This document shows positions 14,594-22,341 of a stretch of DNA of 43,501 nucleotides, piece after piece (position 1 is the stretch's first letter; each line of letters starts with the position of its first letter). This DNA comes from Leidyana gryllorum EB-2025a (lineage: Eukaryota; Apicomplexa). The DNA lies in the NCBI GenBank assembly GCA_048772705.1, contig JBLWGC010000074.1:1-43501 (forward strand), in the 5' to 3' direction. Under the pieces are notes generated by a model. The model had not been told where the DNA came from, ran no database searches, and was given only the letters and a program-made list of their open reading frames with translations. A program made the position numbers and the translations under genes.

Positions 14594-14673
14594 AGGAAAG
14601 CAAGGACACAAAACCCGATAGCCTGACATCTAAAGTGGCTTTGGTACCCACCAGCCTCACTTGAAGATTGGAT

Positions 14674-14732
14674 TGTCCGGGTCGTCTAGTGCTTACAACA
14701 GCAAAGTTGTGGCCCGAATCCTGGCTTGGATA
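14674..14732 (+). pseudogene. tRNA-His with internal deletion
   Basis: 59 bases; the 3' anticodon strand and 5' T-strand are gone, joined at GGCC. GTG still readable. Confidence 0.75.
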
Positions 14733-14853
14733 GTATGTCCCCGTTGTCTCGAATGGGAGATGTAGGTGAAGTCTGTCCAAACCCACGATCGGGCGTAGCT
14801 GCCCATGTCCTCTCTTGATCGCTACACACTTCCATTTGACGGCTCCGTTAGTC

Positions 14854-14926
14854 GGCGCTATGGCCTAATGGATATGGCATCGGTCTACGGAACCGGGGAT
14901 TCTGGGTTCGAGTCCCAGTAGCGTCT
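14854..14926 (+). tRNA. tRNA-Arg(ACG)
   Basis: Identical to 8923. Confidence 0.95.
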
Positions 14927-15044
14927 GGGCGAATGGCCGGGTTGCAGCCTCGCCTGTTGAGTCAACAACTCAGATCCTGTCTTGGCTGTCAGGGACAGTG
15001 TGCGGGATGGGTCGAGGTGCCGTGTTGGGTCAACAACTATCAGA

Positions 15045-15115
15045 CGGCCTGTTCTGGATATTAAACCAGGACTTCTTCCACCCGAAACAAGTGCATACCA
15101 CTAGACCAAACAGCC
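15045..15115 (-). pseudogene. tRNA-Pro(CGG), degenerate
   Basis: T-loop (TTTAATA-like) and anticodon stem decayed; loop TTCGGGT kept. Confidence 0.75.
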
Positions 15116-15264
15116 GCCTATCGGTGGTGCAAGCCGCCGATAGAGGTGGTTTAGGAAGTGAGCACCCCCGGACGACTTCTTCGGGGCTGGAGGCCGATAC
15201 ACCGCACCCAGACGACAGTCGCAACGGAAGCCGTTTGCACGCTGAAACTCAGAAGGGAAGTAAC

Positions 15265-15348
15265 GCACAGATGCCCGAGTGGTCTAAGGGGCCAGACTCA
15301 AGTTCTGGTAGGCGCAAGTCTGCATGGGTTCGAATCCCATTCTGTGCA
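15265..15348 (+). tRNA. tRNA-Leu(CAA)
   Basis: Type II, 84 nt, reads UUG. Acceptor GCACAGA/TCTGTGC, discriminator A, stem CCAGA/TCTGG with loop CTCAAGT, long variable arm, T-stem ATGGG/CCCAT. No intron, although Leu(CAA) genes carry one in many eukaryotes. Downstream flank is A-rich, not T-rich. Confidence 0.95.
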
Positions 15349-15437
15349 ACGGCGATCATTACCAAAAATAGGCTGGAAAAGGCCACAGTAGATTCGAGTC
15401 TCCATCCGTATATCCGGTTGCATGCACCCAAGTATTT

Positions 15438-15501
15438 GGCTGTTGTTCTGGATCCTTCCTTGGGGTGGAAGGAGTCCTGGGTTCGATTCCCAGAACAGCC
15501 C
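15438..15501 (+). pseudogene. tRNA-Pro body with GGG anticodon, D-arm deleted
   Basis: Eight D-arm bases missing. Loop TTGGGGT would give GGG, an anticodon eukaryotes normally avoid for Pro. T-arm and acceptor intact. Confidence 0.8.
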
Positions 15502-15641
15502 TCTTGGTCGTTGGTTGACCCGACGGGACAAGTTGCCCTCAGAACCAACACAGCATTTCATTAGCCCACTTCGGTAGGGCAGTCAGGGCAACTAACATCT
15601 CGAGAATTGCATTTCGGCTATTTCTTCCATGTTGCAGACTG

Positions 15642-15712
15642 AGCAGTGTAGCTCAGTGAAAAGTGTTGAGCTCATAATCCAAAGGTCCGTCGATCGAAAC
15701 GACGCACTGCTA
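15642..15712 (+). pseudogene. Initiator tRNA-Met, degenerate
   Basis: One D-loop base lost and anticodon stem TTGAG/TCCAA mispaired; ATCGAAA T-loop intact. Confidence 0.85.
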
Positions 15713-15761
15713 AGTGTGCGCAGAAGGGGAACCGTTATAGAATAGATTGCCTCGCGAGCAT

Positions 15762-15833
15762 AGCCTTCTGCCGGAATCGAACCGGCGACCTTTCGCTTAC
15801 TAAGCGAATGCTCTGCCCCTAAGCTAAGAAGGC
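15762..15833 (-). tRNA. tRNA-Thr(AGT)
   Basis: Identical to 1138. Confidence 0.95.
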
Positions 15834-15909
15834 AATGCAAGCCGAAGATCACGAGTCAGTCACTATTGACGGAGATTACTGGAGCACTTTGCTCGAATGA
15901 TCCAATGAC

Positions 15910-15982
15910 TTCCACTGTCAGGACTTGAACCCGGATCGTGCGGGTGAAAGCCGCATATCCCAGCCACTTAGACTACAGTGGA
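15910..15982 (-). tRNA. tRNA-Glu(TTC)
   Basis: As 989 with one T-stem mismatch (CCTGA strand). Confidence 0.9.
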
Positions 15983-16121
15983 CAACTCCCTTAGCTGCAG
16001 CTTTAGCCAAGAGCTGTACCCTCTTGACAAGACGTGATTGCAGAATCCTGCGCTAGAAAAAGGAGGATCGGAGGGTCCAGCACCAACTCACGCATAAAAC
16101 TCAACCATGTGCTATGTCCTC

Positions 16122-16192
16122 TGCATCTGCCGGGAATCGAACCCGGGTCGTCTCGATGGCAACGAGACATTCTACCACTAGACCACAGATGC
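16122..16192 (-). tRNA. tRNA-Gly(GCC)
   Basis: Identical to 607. Confidence 0.95.
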
Positions 16193-16288
16193 GTAACACC
16201 TTGTTGTTAGAGCTCGTAAACAATAACGGCCGTTTTGCTGCGAATGAGAAGACAGGGGCAAGTTGAGCGAGTATAAGAGGCGCCTCGT

Positions 16289-16360
16289 GGGTACGTAACT
16301 CGGTAGTAGAGCAGCTGACTGCACATGAGCAAGTCCGTGGTTCAACTCCGCGCGTGCCCT
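16289..16360 (+). pseudogene. tRNA-Cys(GCA), degenerate
   Basis: Acceptor and T-arm good, loop CTGCACA keeps GCA, but one anticodon-stem pair is lost and the D-stem reads AACTCGG. Confidence 0.75.
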
Positions 16361-16442
16361 GAAGATGACCTGAAGGTTTGAGAATGTTGAAAATCCATCC
16401 CTGCCCACATACCAATGAGCCTGGAAGTCGGTGGACAATTTT

Positions 16443-16492
16443 GGGTCTATTGCGCAACGGTAGCGCGCCTAATTCCAGATCGGAAGGTGGCA
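16443..16492 (+). pseudogene. tRNA-Trp(CCA) 5' fragment
   Basis: Acceptor strand, D-arm and TTCCAGA loop; 3' end lost, as in 5203. Confidence 0.7.
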
Positions 16493-16528
16493 ATATTATG
16501 AGTTAGTCGGCGGTGCCGATTCCGACCG

Positions 16529-16601
16529 TGGGAGTGTGAGAGGATCGATTTCTCGACTTCAGGATTATGAGACTTACGCGCTACCGAATGTTCTACACAG
16601 A
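16529..16601 (-). pseudogene. Elongator tRNA-Met relic
   Basis: 3' two-thirds resembles the elongator Met at 35404 (CTCATAA loop); the 5' acceptor strand and D-arm have decayed. Confidence 0.65.
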
Positions 16602-16624
16602 AGGTTGCACCGGAATGTTCTTTC

Positions 16625-16697
16625 GACAGCACACGCGCCTGGTTAGCGCGAAGTCAGAACTCATTAAACTCACTCTCTGACCAACTGAAATACGGGA
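16625..16697 (-). pseudogene. Ile(AAT)-like relic
   Basis: CAGTTGGTCAGAGAGTGAG and loop TTAATGA resemble tRNA-Ile(AAT) at 37780; acceptor and T-arm cannot be paired. Tentative. Confidence 0.35.
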
Positions 16698-16866
16698 CAG
16701 CTTCAGATTTGAACAGTCCCTAGACTAAAGAGCCGACTAATGTGCTCAGAGCGCAGCCCTTCGTCCGCCCCGCCAAACAGTCAAGTCACAGCGAAATACT
16801 GCAATCGAGTAGGGACTGTACCTACATCACTGAGAGACGTGGCATGTTCATCAACAACCATCAGAC

Positions 16867-16938
16867 GGGCTGTTCGGGGAATCGAACCCAGGACTTCTTC
16901 CACCCGAAGGAAGAATCATACCACTAGACCAAACAGAC
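16867..16938 (-). tRNA. tRNA-Pro(CGG)
   Basis: Anticodon and T-arms intact; first acceptor pairs weakened (GTCTGTT/AACAGCC). Confidence 0.8.
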
Positions 16939-17026
16939 GCCTGTCGGTCGTGCAACCCGCTGAGGACAATTGAGATAGTGGTCATACTATGTTGAGAGCC
17001 ACCAAATGCGATGGGGTGTTCACAAG

Positions 17027-17089
17027 GGGCGACTAGCTCAAATGGTAGTGCTCGCTTAGCATGCGAGGCGTACTGGGCCAGGTCGTCCA
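17027..17089 (+). pseudogene. tRNA-Ala(AGC) with two deletions
   Basis: Lacks two D-stem bases and eight T-arm bases; loop TTAGCAT kept. Confidence 0.8.
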
Positions 17090-17184
17090 AACTCCGTAGT
17101 GCTGCAACTGCCGGTATTTGACCCCAGAGTTGAGAGCTTTTAAGGGCGCCTCGTAGCCCTTCTTATAGAGGTTGGCACCGCCCT

Positions 17185-17257
17185 ATGTGTGGAGGCTGCC
17201 CCAGAGCCCGGATCTCCGAATTTGTATTTGACAACCACACGCTCTGCCGACTAAGAC
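17185..17257 (-). pseudogene. Asn-like tRNA relic
   Basis: Same relic family as 6017; loop region TTGTCAA, 5' end cut short. Confidence 0.5.
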
Positions 17258-17361
17258 TGCCAATATTTCAGAGAGTGGTGGAGAGACTCCTGTTGCATGT
17301 GTCCAGTTGAGGGAGGGCTAGTCCGGATGGCTTTACCAACTCTTTTGGGAAGGACTGAATG

Positions 17362-17433
17362 GGTTGCGTGGAGTAGTGGTTAGCACTGGAGATTCTGAAT
17401 CTCCTGACCTGGGTTCGATTCCCGGCGCGACCT
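17362..17433 (+). tRNA. tRNA-Gln(CTG)
   Basis: Gln body, acceptor GGTTGCG/CGCGACC, loop TTCTGAA reading CAG; all stems paired. Its last base directly touches a Val fragment. Confidence 0.94.
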
Positions 17434-17487
17434 CTAGTGGTCACGACGTCTGCTTCACACGCAGAAGCTCCCGACTTCAATCCTCGG
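17434..17487 (+). pseudogene. tRNA-Val(CAC) without acceptor, fused to Gln
   Basis: D-arm through T-arm of Val (loop TTCACAC) starting immediately after the Gln 3' end; the usual 60-base spacer and Val 5' acceptor strand are gone and the 3' acceptor is also missing. Confidence 0.72.
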
Positions 17488-17527
17488 AACCAGGGGAGAC
17501 AATCTTAAGCGAAACCAACTAAGTGTG

Positions 17528-17599
17528 CTCCGAGACCGGGAATCGAACCCGGGTCTTCCGCGTGACAGGCGGAAATACTGACCACTATACTATCTCGGA
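17528..17599 (-). tRNA. tRNA-Asp(GTC)
   Basis: All stems paired; D-arm carries one base change. Confidence 0.95.
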
Positions 17600-17684
17600 C
17601 GCTCCGGCCTTCAACCCCAGAAGTCCTTCCATTTTGAGATTCCAAGTACAGAAAACGCGTGGAACGGCGAGCCTAAAACATTCC

Positions 17685-17764
17685 GGCAAGATGGCCTAGT
17701 GGTCTAAAACGCTGTGTTCAGGCCGCAGTCCGAAAGGGCTAGGATCTGGGGTTGAGCCTTTCGA
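17685..17764 (+). pseudogene. Leu-type relic with replaced 3' half
   Basis: Anticodon arm CTGTG-TTCAGGC-CGCAG is fine; the T-arm place holds hairpin GGGGTT-loop-AACCCC with loop GAGCCTTTCG. Confidence 0.65.
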
Positions 17765-17784
17765 ACCCCGGAGCAGTTGGACGG

Positions 17785-17864
17785 CCGGGGGTAGCTCAGT
17801 TGGTAGAGCATCTGACTGTAGTGCTGGCATCAGATAGTCGGCGGTTCGATTCCGTCCCACCGGA
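17785..17864 (+). tRNA. tRNA-Tyr(GTA) with 7-base intron
   Basis: 80-base gene: CCGGGGG/CCACCGG, D-stem GCTC/GAGC, stem TCTGA/TCAGA, loop CTGTAGA interrupted by tgctggc, T-stem GGCGG/CCGTC with TTCGATT. Confidence 0.95.
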
Positions 17865-17953
17865 AGTAGAGGGTCATCGGCAAACTACTACTCAACCTGA
17901 TGAGCGTTGATAGGCCAACTGGACTACTCCGACGGGAATTCCATCTATGTAGT

Positions 17954-18026
17954 TCGGATGGGCTGGGAATCGATCCCAGAACCCTTCGTATACTAAGCCA
18001 CCTTTTCATCATTGGGCTAGCCTCCC
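17954..18026 (-). pseudogene. Ala-like tRNA relic (GGATGGGCTGG type)
   Basis: Same family as 2714; T-loop region ATCGATC. Confidence 0.55.
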
Positions 18027-18104
18027 TCTATGCCTACCTCATGGCATTGAGTGATACTTCACATAGTGATACGAGTCTCTCGACTGTACCCAGCGGGTTG
18101 AACC

Positions 18105-18136
18105 ATTTGGTCTAGCGGGTTCGATTCCCAGCCCGT
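18105..18136 (+). pseudogene. tRNA-Pro remnant without anticodon arm
   Basis: TTTGGTCTAG joined straight to CGGGTTCGATTCCCAG; the middle of Pro is deleted. Confidence 0.5.
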
Positions 18137-18172
18137 CTAATAGTTGTTGACGCTACACGGCACCATTCGCCC

Positions 18173-18245
18173 AGACGCTACTGTGACTCGAACCCAGAAT
18201 CCCCGGTTCCGTAGACCGATGCCATATCCATTAGGCCATAGCGCC
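18173..18245 (-). tRNA. tRNA-Arg(ACG)
   Basis: As 8923 with one T-stem mismatch. Confidence 0.91.
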
Positions 18246-18317
18246 GACTAACGGAGCCGTCAAATGGAAGTGTGTAGCGATCAAGAGAGAGTTCCATTAG
18301 AGACACCGGAGACATAT

Positions 18318-18389
18318 GGGCCGAGCCGGGAATCGAGCCTGGCTTCGCACGGCCACAGCTTGCTGTCCCAACCACTAGACGACTCGGAT
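18318..18389 (-). pseudogene. tRNA-His(GTG), degenerate
   Basis: D- and T-arms good; two mismatches at the acceptor end and one in the anticodon stem. Confidence 0.75.
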
Positions 18390-18447
18390 AATCTGCAAGT
18401 AGCTATCAAGGCAGTGGGGCATCAATCAGGATGAAATGTAACAGGAG

Positions 18448-18488
18448 CGTTAGATGCTCTCCAAATGAGCTACTACAGGTCGTCCAAA
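18448..18488. pseudogene. Mosaic of Tyr and Ala fragments
   Basis: A minus-strand Tyr 5' piece (AGATGCTCTCCAAATGAGCTAC) runs into an Ala 3' tail (CAGGTCGTCCA). Tentative. Confidence 0.35.
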
Positions 18489-18565
18489 TTCTGTGAGGCT
18501 ACAGGCCGGTTCATAAGAACCAGGCTCATCGGATACGTGATTCGAAAGACATACGCCCCTTTCAC

Positions 18566-18637
18566 GAAGCTATGGTCTAGTGGTTACGACGTCTGCTTAA
18601 CACGCAGAAGGTCCGAGGTGAATCTTTGGCGGCTGTA
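18566..18637 (+). pseudogene. tRNA-Val(AAC), degenerate
   Basis: D- and anticodon arms intact; acceptor 5' strand GAAGCTA and the T-arm decayed. Confidence 0.75.
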
Positions 18638-18692
18638 GCTCCCAACTTTCAGCGAGAACCAAAGGAGAGAATCTCAAGCGAAACCAACTGTG

Positions 18693-18764
18693 CTTCGAGA
18701 CCGGGAATCGAACCCGGGTCTTCCGCGTGACAGGCGGAGACACTAACCACTATACTGACTCGGA
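18693..18764 (-). tRNA. tRNA-Asp(GTC), weakened acceptor
   Basis: Acceptor TCCGAGT/TCTCGAA has mismatches; other arms intact. Confidence 0.78.
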
Positions 18765-18855
18765 CGCTCCAAACACGCCGGCCTCCAATCCCAGAAGTCT
18801 TTCTATTTCGGCTCACGGACAAAAAACGCGTGGAGCGACGAACCAACAAGACTGG

Positions 18856-18935
18856 GGCAAGATGGCCGAGTGGTCTAAGGCGCTGTGTTCAGGCCGCTGT
18901 CTGAAAGGGCGAGGATCTGCGGTTGAGCCTTTCGA
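18856..18935 (+). pseudogene. Leu-type relic with replaced 3' half
   Basis: Tandem copy of 17685; anticodon stem now CTGTG/CGCTG. Confidence 0.62.
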
Positions 18936-18955
18936 ACCCCGGAGCAGTTGGACGG

Positions 18956-19035
18956 CCGGGGGTAGCTCAGTTGGTAGAGCATCTGACTGTAGTGCTGGCA
19001 TCAGATAGTCGGCGGTTCGATTCCGTCCCACCGGA
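18956..19035 (+). tRNA. tRNA-Tyr(GTA) with 7-base intron
   Basis: Identical to 17785, intron tgctggc. Confidence 0.95.
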
Positions 19036-19124
19036 AGTAGAGGGTCATCGGCAAACTACTACTCAACCTGATGAGCGTTGATAGGCCAACTAGACTACTC
19101 CGACGGGAATTCCATCTATGTAGT

Positions 19125-19197
19125 TCGGATGGGCTGGGAATCGATCCCAGAACCCTTCGTATACTCAGCCACCTTTTCATCATTGGGCCAGCCTCCC
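19125..19197 (-). pseudogene. Ala-like tRNA relic (GGATGGGCTGG type)
   Basis: Tandem copy of 17954. Confidence 0.55.
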
Positions 19198-19275
19198 TCT
19201 ATGCCTACCTCATGGCATTGAGTGATAATTCACATAGTGATACGAGTCTCTCGACTGTACCCAGCGGGTTGAACC

Positions 19276-19307
19276 ATTTGGTCTAGCGGGTTCGATTCCC
19301 AGCCCAT
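19276..19307 (+). pseudogene. tRNA-Pro remnant without anticodon arm
   Basis: Tandem copy of 18105. Confidence 0.5.
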
Positions 19308-19343
19308 CTGATAGTTGTTGACGCCACACGGCACCATTCGCCC

Positions 19344-19416
19344 AGACGCTACTGGGACTCGAACCCAGAATCCCCGGTTCCGTAGACCGATGCCATATCC
19401 ATTAGGCCCTAGCGCC
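19344..19416 (-). tRNA. tRNA-Arg(ACG)
   Basis: T-stem repaired relative to 18173; base 8-9 region changed (CTAGGG). Stems paired. Confidence 0.91.
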
Positions 19417-19537
19417 GACTAGCGGAGCCGTCAAATGGAAGTGTGTAGCGATCAAGACAGGACATGGGCAGCGACGCCCGATGGTGGGTCTGGACAGACT
19501 TCACCCACATCTCCCATTCAAAAGATCGGGGACATAC

Positions 19538-19585
19538 TATCCAAGCCAGGATTCGGGCCTGGGTATGCACGGCCACAACTTGCTG
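19538..19585 (-). pseudogene. tRNA-His 3' half
   Basis: T-arm and anticodon strand (GCCACAACTTGCTG) of the His relic family; 5' half replaced by Lys-side spacer. Confidence 0.65.
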
Positions 19586-19645
19586 AGGCTGGTGGCAAAG
19601 CCACTTTAGTTGTCAGGCTATCGGGTTTTGTGTCGTTGCTTTCTT

Positions 19646-19718
19646 CGCGCCCTAGCTCAGTCGGCAGAGCGCAAGACTCTTAATCTTGCAGTCGCGGGCT
19701 CGAGCCCCTCGGGCGGTG
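19646..19718 (+). pseudogene. tRNA-Lys(CTT), degenerate
   Basis: Anticodon arm intact; acceptor 5' strand CGCGCCC and T-loop CTCGAGC damaged. Confidence 0.76.
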
Positions 19719-19752
19719 TGGATCTGTTGCCTGCAAGCACACTCAGCTGGAT

Positions 19753-19825
19753 TTCCACTGCCGGGACTTGAACCCGGATCGTGCGGGTGAGAGCCGCATA
19801 TCCTAGCCACTTAGACTACAGTGGA
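19753..19825 (-). tRNA. tRNA-Glu(CTC)
   Basis: Glu body with loop CTCTCAC reading GAG; all stems paired. Confidence 0.95.
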
Positions 19826-19944
19826 CAACTCCCTCAGCTGCAGCTTTAGCCGAGAGCCGTACCCTCTTGACAAGACGTGATTCCAGAATCCCTGCGGTAG
19901 AATAAGGGAGGATCTCTATACTAACCTCTGAAACATTGTAGCTG

Positions 19945-20017
19945 GGTCTTGTAGCTCAGTCGGCAGAGCGTGTGGCTGTTAACCACAAAGTCGCAGGTTC
20001 GAAACCTGCCAGGACCG
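19945..20017 (+). tRNA. tRNA-Asn(GTT)
   Basis: Identical to 9605, with the same 5' flank. Confidence 0.95.
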
Positions 20018-20138
20018 GTTTCAGAGGCACTCTCCAAGGGAAGGAAAATCATATCACGAGCACTCCAACTCGACATGCGCGGCACTGGCTCCCCATACAG
20101 CTAGCAGGCTTGCGGAACGTCTTTCGCGTGAGAGGCTA

Positions 20139-20211
20139 TGATGCGGATGGGACTCGAACCCACAACTCCCGGTTCCGAAGACCGATGCCCTATCCATTAG
20201 GCCACCGCACC
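20139..20211 (-). tRNA. tRNA-Arg(TCG)
   Basis: 73 nt, reads CGA/CGG. Acceptor GGTGCGG/CCGCATC, discriminator A, loop CTTCGGA on TCGGT/ACCGG, T-stem GTGGG/CCCAT. Only intact TCG copy. Confidence 0.94.
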
Positions 20212-20292
20212 ATAGACAAGCTTCGGTCATCTCGATACTAGTTGGGTGTAAGAGGAGACACCTTGGGGCAGCTCGGTGGATGGGTTGCGAAT

Positions 20293-20365
20293 GCGGTTGT
20301 GCCGCAATGCATAGCGCGTTGCCCTCCCAAGGCGAAGGTTGAGGATTCGGGTCCCTCCAGCCGTT
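20293..20365 (+). tRNA. tRNA-Gly(CCC)-like
   Basis: 73 nt folding as GCGGTTG/CAGCCGT acceptor, stem TTGCC/GGCGA with loop CTCCCAA (CCC), T-stem GAGGA/CCCTC with TTCGGGT. Body unlike Gly(GCC) here. A58 of the T-loop and the first D-stem pair are lost, so it may be decaying. Found once only. Confidence 0.55.
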
Positions 20366-20448
20366 TCCTGCGTGGCTTCGTTTGTGCAAAGTGGAGAGAC
20401 TGGTCATACCATGTAAAAAAGAACTGGATGTACTGGGGTTTGCTCAAT

Positions 20449-20521
20449 GGGCGAGTAGCTCAAATGGTAGAGCGCTCGCTTAGCATGCGAGAGGTACTGG
20501 GATCGATGCCCAGGTCGTCCA
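20449..20521 (+). tRNA. tRNA-Ala(AGC)
   Basis: As 11814 with T-loop ATCGATG and one acceptor mismatch (GGGCGAG). Confidence 0.92.
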
Positions 20522-20636
20522 AAGTACGTACGGCTGCACGTGGCGGGATCCAAACCACCTTACATCTTTGAAGGGTCGCAGACCAAAAGTGCCATTGGGA
20601 GAGCAGCGCAGTCAATGTTTAGTGTGCCTCTGAAAC

Positions 20637-20709
20637 CAGTCCTGGCAGGTTTCGAACCTGCGACTTTGTGGTTAACAGCCACACGCTCTGCCGACTGAGC
20701 TACAAGACC
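20637..20709 (-). tRNA. tRNA-Asn(GTT)
   Basis: As 9605; acceptor end is G-U (CAGGACT strand). Confidence 0.93.
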
Positions 20710-20826
20710 CAGCTACAATGCTTCAGAGGTTAGTATAGAGATCCTCCTTTTTCTACCGCAGGATTCTGCAACCACGTCTTGTCAAGAGGGTACGGCTCTC
20801 GGCTAAAGCTGCAGCTGAGGGAGTTG

Positions 20827-20899
20827 TCCACTGTAGTCTAAGTGGCTAGGATATGCGGCTTTCACCCGCACGATCCGGGTTCAAGTCCCGGCAGTGCAA
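20827..20899 (+). tRNA. tRNA-Glu(TTC)
   Basis: One acceptor mismatch (CAGTGCA strand), otherwise as 989. Confidence 0.9.
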
Positions 20900-20975
20900 G
20901 TCATTGGACCATTCGAGCAAAGTGCTCCAGTAACCTCCGTCAATAGTGACTGACTCGTGATCTTTGGCTAGCATT

Positions 20976-21047
20976 GCCTTCTTAGCTTAGAGGCAGAGCA
21001 TTCGCTTAGTAAGCGATGGGTCGCCGGTTCGATTTCGGCAGAAGGCT
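20976..21047 (+). tRNA. tRNA-Thr(AGT)
   Basis: First anticodon-stem pair lost (TTCGC/GCGAT); other arms paired. Confidence 0.85.
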
Positions 21048-21096
21048 TTGCTCACGACCCAATCAATTCTATAACTGTTTCCCTCCTGCGCACACT

Positions 21097-21168
21097 TAGC
21101 AGTGCGTCGTTTCGATCAACGGACCTTTGGGTTATGAGCCCAACACTCTTCCACTGAGCTACACTGCT
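21097..21168 (-). tRNA. Initiator tRNA-Met(CAT)
   Basis: Initiator body; T-stem CGTTG/CGACG with a G-U. Confidence 0.94.
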
Positions 21169-21304
21169 CAGTCTGAAACATGGAAGAGCGAGCCGAAATG
21201 CGATTCTTGAGATGTTAATGGCCTTGAGTGCCGAAGTGGGCTAACGAGGTGGCTGTGTTGATTGTGAGGGCAACTTGTCCCGTAGGGTCAACCGACGACC
21301 AAGA

Positions 21305-21374
21305 GGGCTGTTCTGGAATCGAACCCAGGACTCCTTCCACTCTGAGGAAGGATTATACCAGCAGAGCAACAGCC
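21305..21374 (-). pseudogene. Pro-body tRNA with AGA anticodon
   Basis: Loop TCAGAGT gives AGA (a Ser anticodon) on an intact CTTCC/GGAAG stem; two bases missing (D-arm and T-arm) and D-loop reads GCTCTGCTGG. Inverted twin at 40305. Confidence 0.75.
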
Positions 21375-21463
21375 GAATACTTGGGTGCATGCAACCGAAT
21401 ATACAAATGGAGATTCGAATCTACTGTGACCTTTTCCAGCTTTTTTTTTGGGATGATCGCCGT

Positions 21464-21547
21464 TGCACAGAATGGGATTTGAACCCATGCAGACTTGCGC
21501 CTACCAGAACTTGAGTCTGGCCCCTTAGACCACTCGGGCATCTGTGC
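21464..21547 (-). tRNA. tRNA-Leu(CAA)
   Basis: As 15265; one T-loop base differs (TTCAAAT). The T9 run at 21441-21449 reads as A9 in the direction of this gene, so it is not a terminator. Confidence 0.94.
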
Positions 21548-21644
21548 ATTACTTTCCTTCTGAGTTCCAAAGTGTTAATGGCTTCCGTTGCGACCACCGA
21601 TGTCGTTCTGGCTGCGGTGTGCCGCCCCGAAGTACTCTCACGGC

Positions 21645-21722
21645 CCGGGGTGCTTAGATGGTAACGTATCTGACTGTAGTGGTGGCATCAGATATTCCAC
21701 GAGTAAATTCCGTCCCACCCGA
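21645..21722 (+). pseudogene. tRNA-Tyr(GTA), degenerate
   Basis: Anticodon arm with intron-like TGGTGGC kept; D-arm short and T-arm lost. Twin at 39983. Confidence 0.75.
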
Positions 21723-21739
21723 AGTTGAGGAGTGGACTT

Positions 21740-22341
21740 TGTTGTAGTTCGTGTTTGCCTGATGGTCAACTTCCTATCGGGTGGCCAAATTCGACTTGGT
21801 GAAATTTTCAATCGAATTAACATCCATCTGGATACTTCCCTACATATTTGGCACTTATATAGGGGCATGTATAAGATGGTGAAAAGGCATTATTAACGAA
21901 CGTAAAGCAACTACTACTAAAGCGTAAAGGCTAATGCACCCTAGTGGTCTGAGCTCTCTGCGACAGTGTAACTGTGCAGACACTCGCATGAATGATCAGA
22001 GTGTGGTGTCGGGGAGAACTACCGTGTGTGTCCAGCGCGAGGCTCCGCAAGAGTGCGAGCGACTGGCACATGGGTGGAGTGAGAGAGACACCAGAGCGAG
22101 AGACACACGCAAGCAAAGTTGGCTAAGTCAGAGTTGGACTAGGCAAGAGGCGGCCTAAGATAACTTTTGCACTTGGTACAACAAGTCGTAGTTCTTGCTT
22201 TGCGCCGTCGTGTGCGACATATTCGTGGTAGACTTGTCGGCAAAAATACTAACTTGGTTCTAAGTCTGACTTGTGGTCGAAAGTATGCAGAGATGAGAAC
22301 TGGGCCTCGTTCCCCTTGAGTAGCGACTTGGGGTTACAACA
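21740..22341 (+). mobile_element. Solo LTR of an LTR retrotransposon
   Basis: 602 bp starting TGTTGTA and ending TACAACA (7-bp inverted ends, TG...CA), flanked by the 5-bp direct repeat GACTT (21735-21739 and 22342-22346), the classic integrase target duplication. A TATATA box lies at 21855-21860, as in a U3 promoter. No internal region or second LTR follows, so this is a solo LTR left by recombination. Family not assigned; whole as an LTR, and young by its near-identity to 4124-4714. Confidence 0.92.

Larger units (their letters stand above)
13684..15115. repeat. Inverted duplication, Val-Gly-Ser-Glu-Lys-His-Arg-Pro
   Basis: Repeated in reverse at about 23279-24708 (positions add up to about 38392-38394, with small indels). 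Diverged more than the 8.46 kb pair. Confidence 0.85.
17528..18690. repeat. Tandem direct duplication, unit 1
   Basis: Unit of about 1.17 kb (Asp, Leu relic, Tyr, Ala relic, Pro remnant, Arg, His) followed head-to-tail by a second unit at 18693-19580; from 17685 to 18245 the offset is a constant 1171. Confidence 0.88.
21305..21722. repeat. Inverted duplication, Pro-Leu(CAA)-Tyr relic
   Basis: Repeated in reverse at 39983-40374 (positions add up to 61679-61705). In this copy the following His is 709 bases from Tyr because an LTR lies between; in the other copy the gap is 71 bases. Confidence 0.87.

Noticed and set aside
21441-21449. T9 run as a Pol III terminator
   Set aside because: It lies at the 3' side of the minus-strand Leu(CAA), where it reads as A9, and no plus-strand tRNA ends just before it.
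4124-22341. The two matching 590-base elements in opposite orientation as terminal inverted repeats of a giant DNA transposon
   Set aside because: The right-hand element has its own TG...CA ends and its own GACTT target duplication, which fits a solo LTR; the sequence between is ordinary tRNA cluster.
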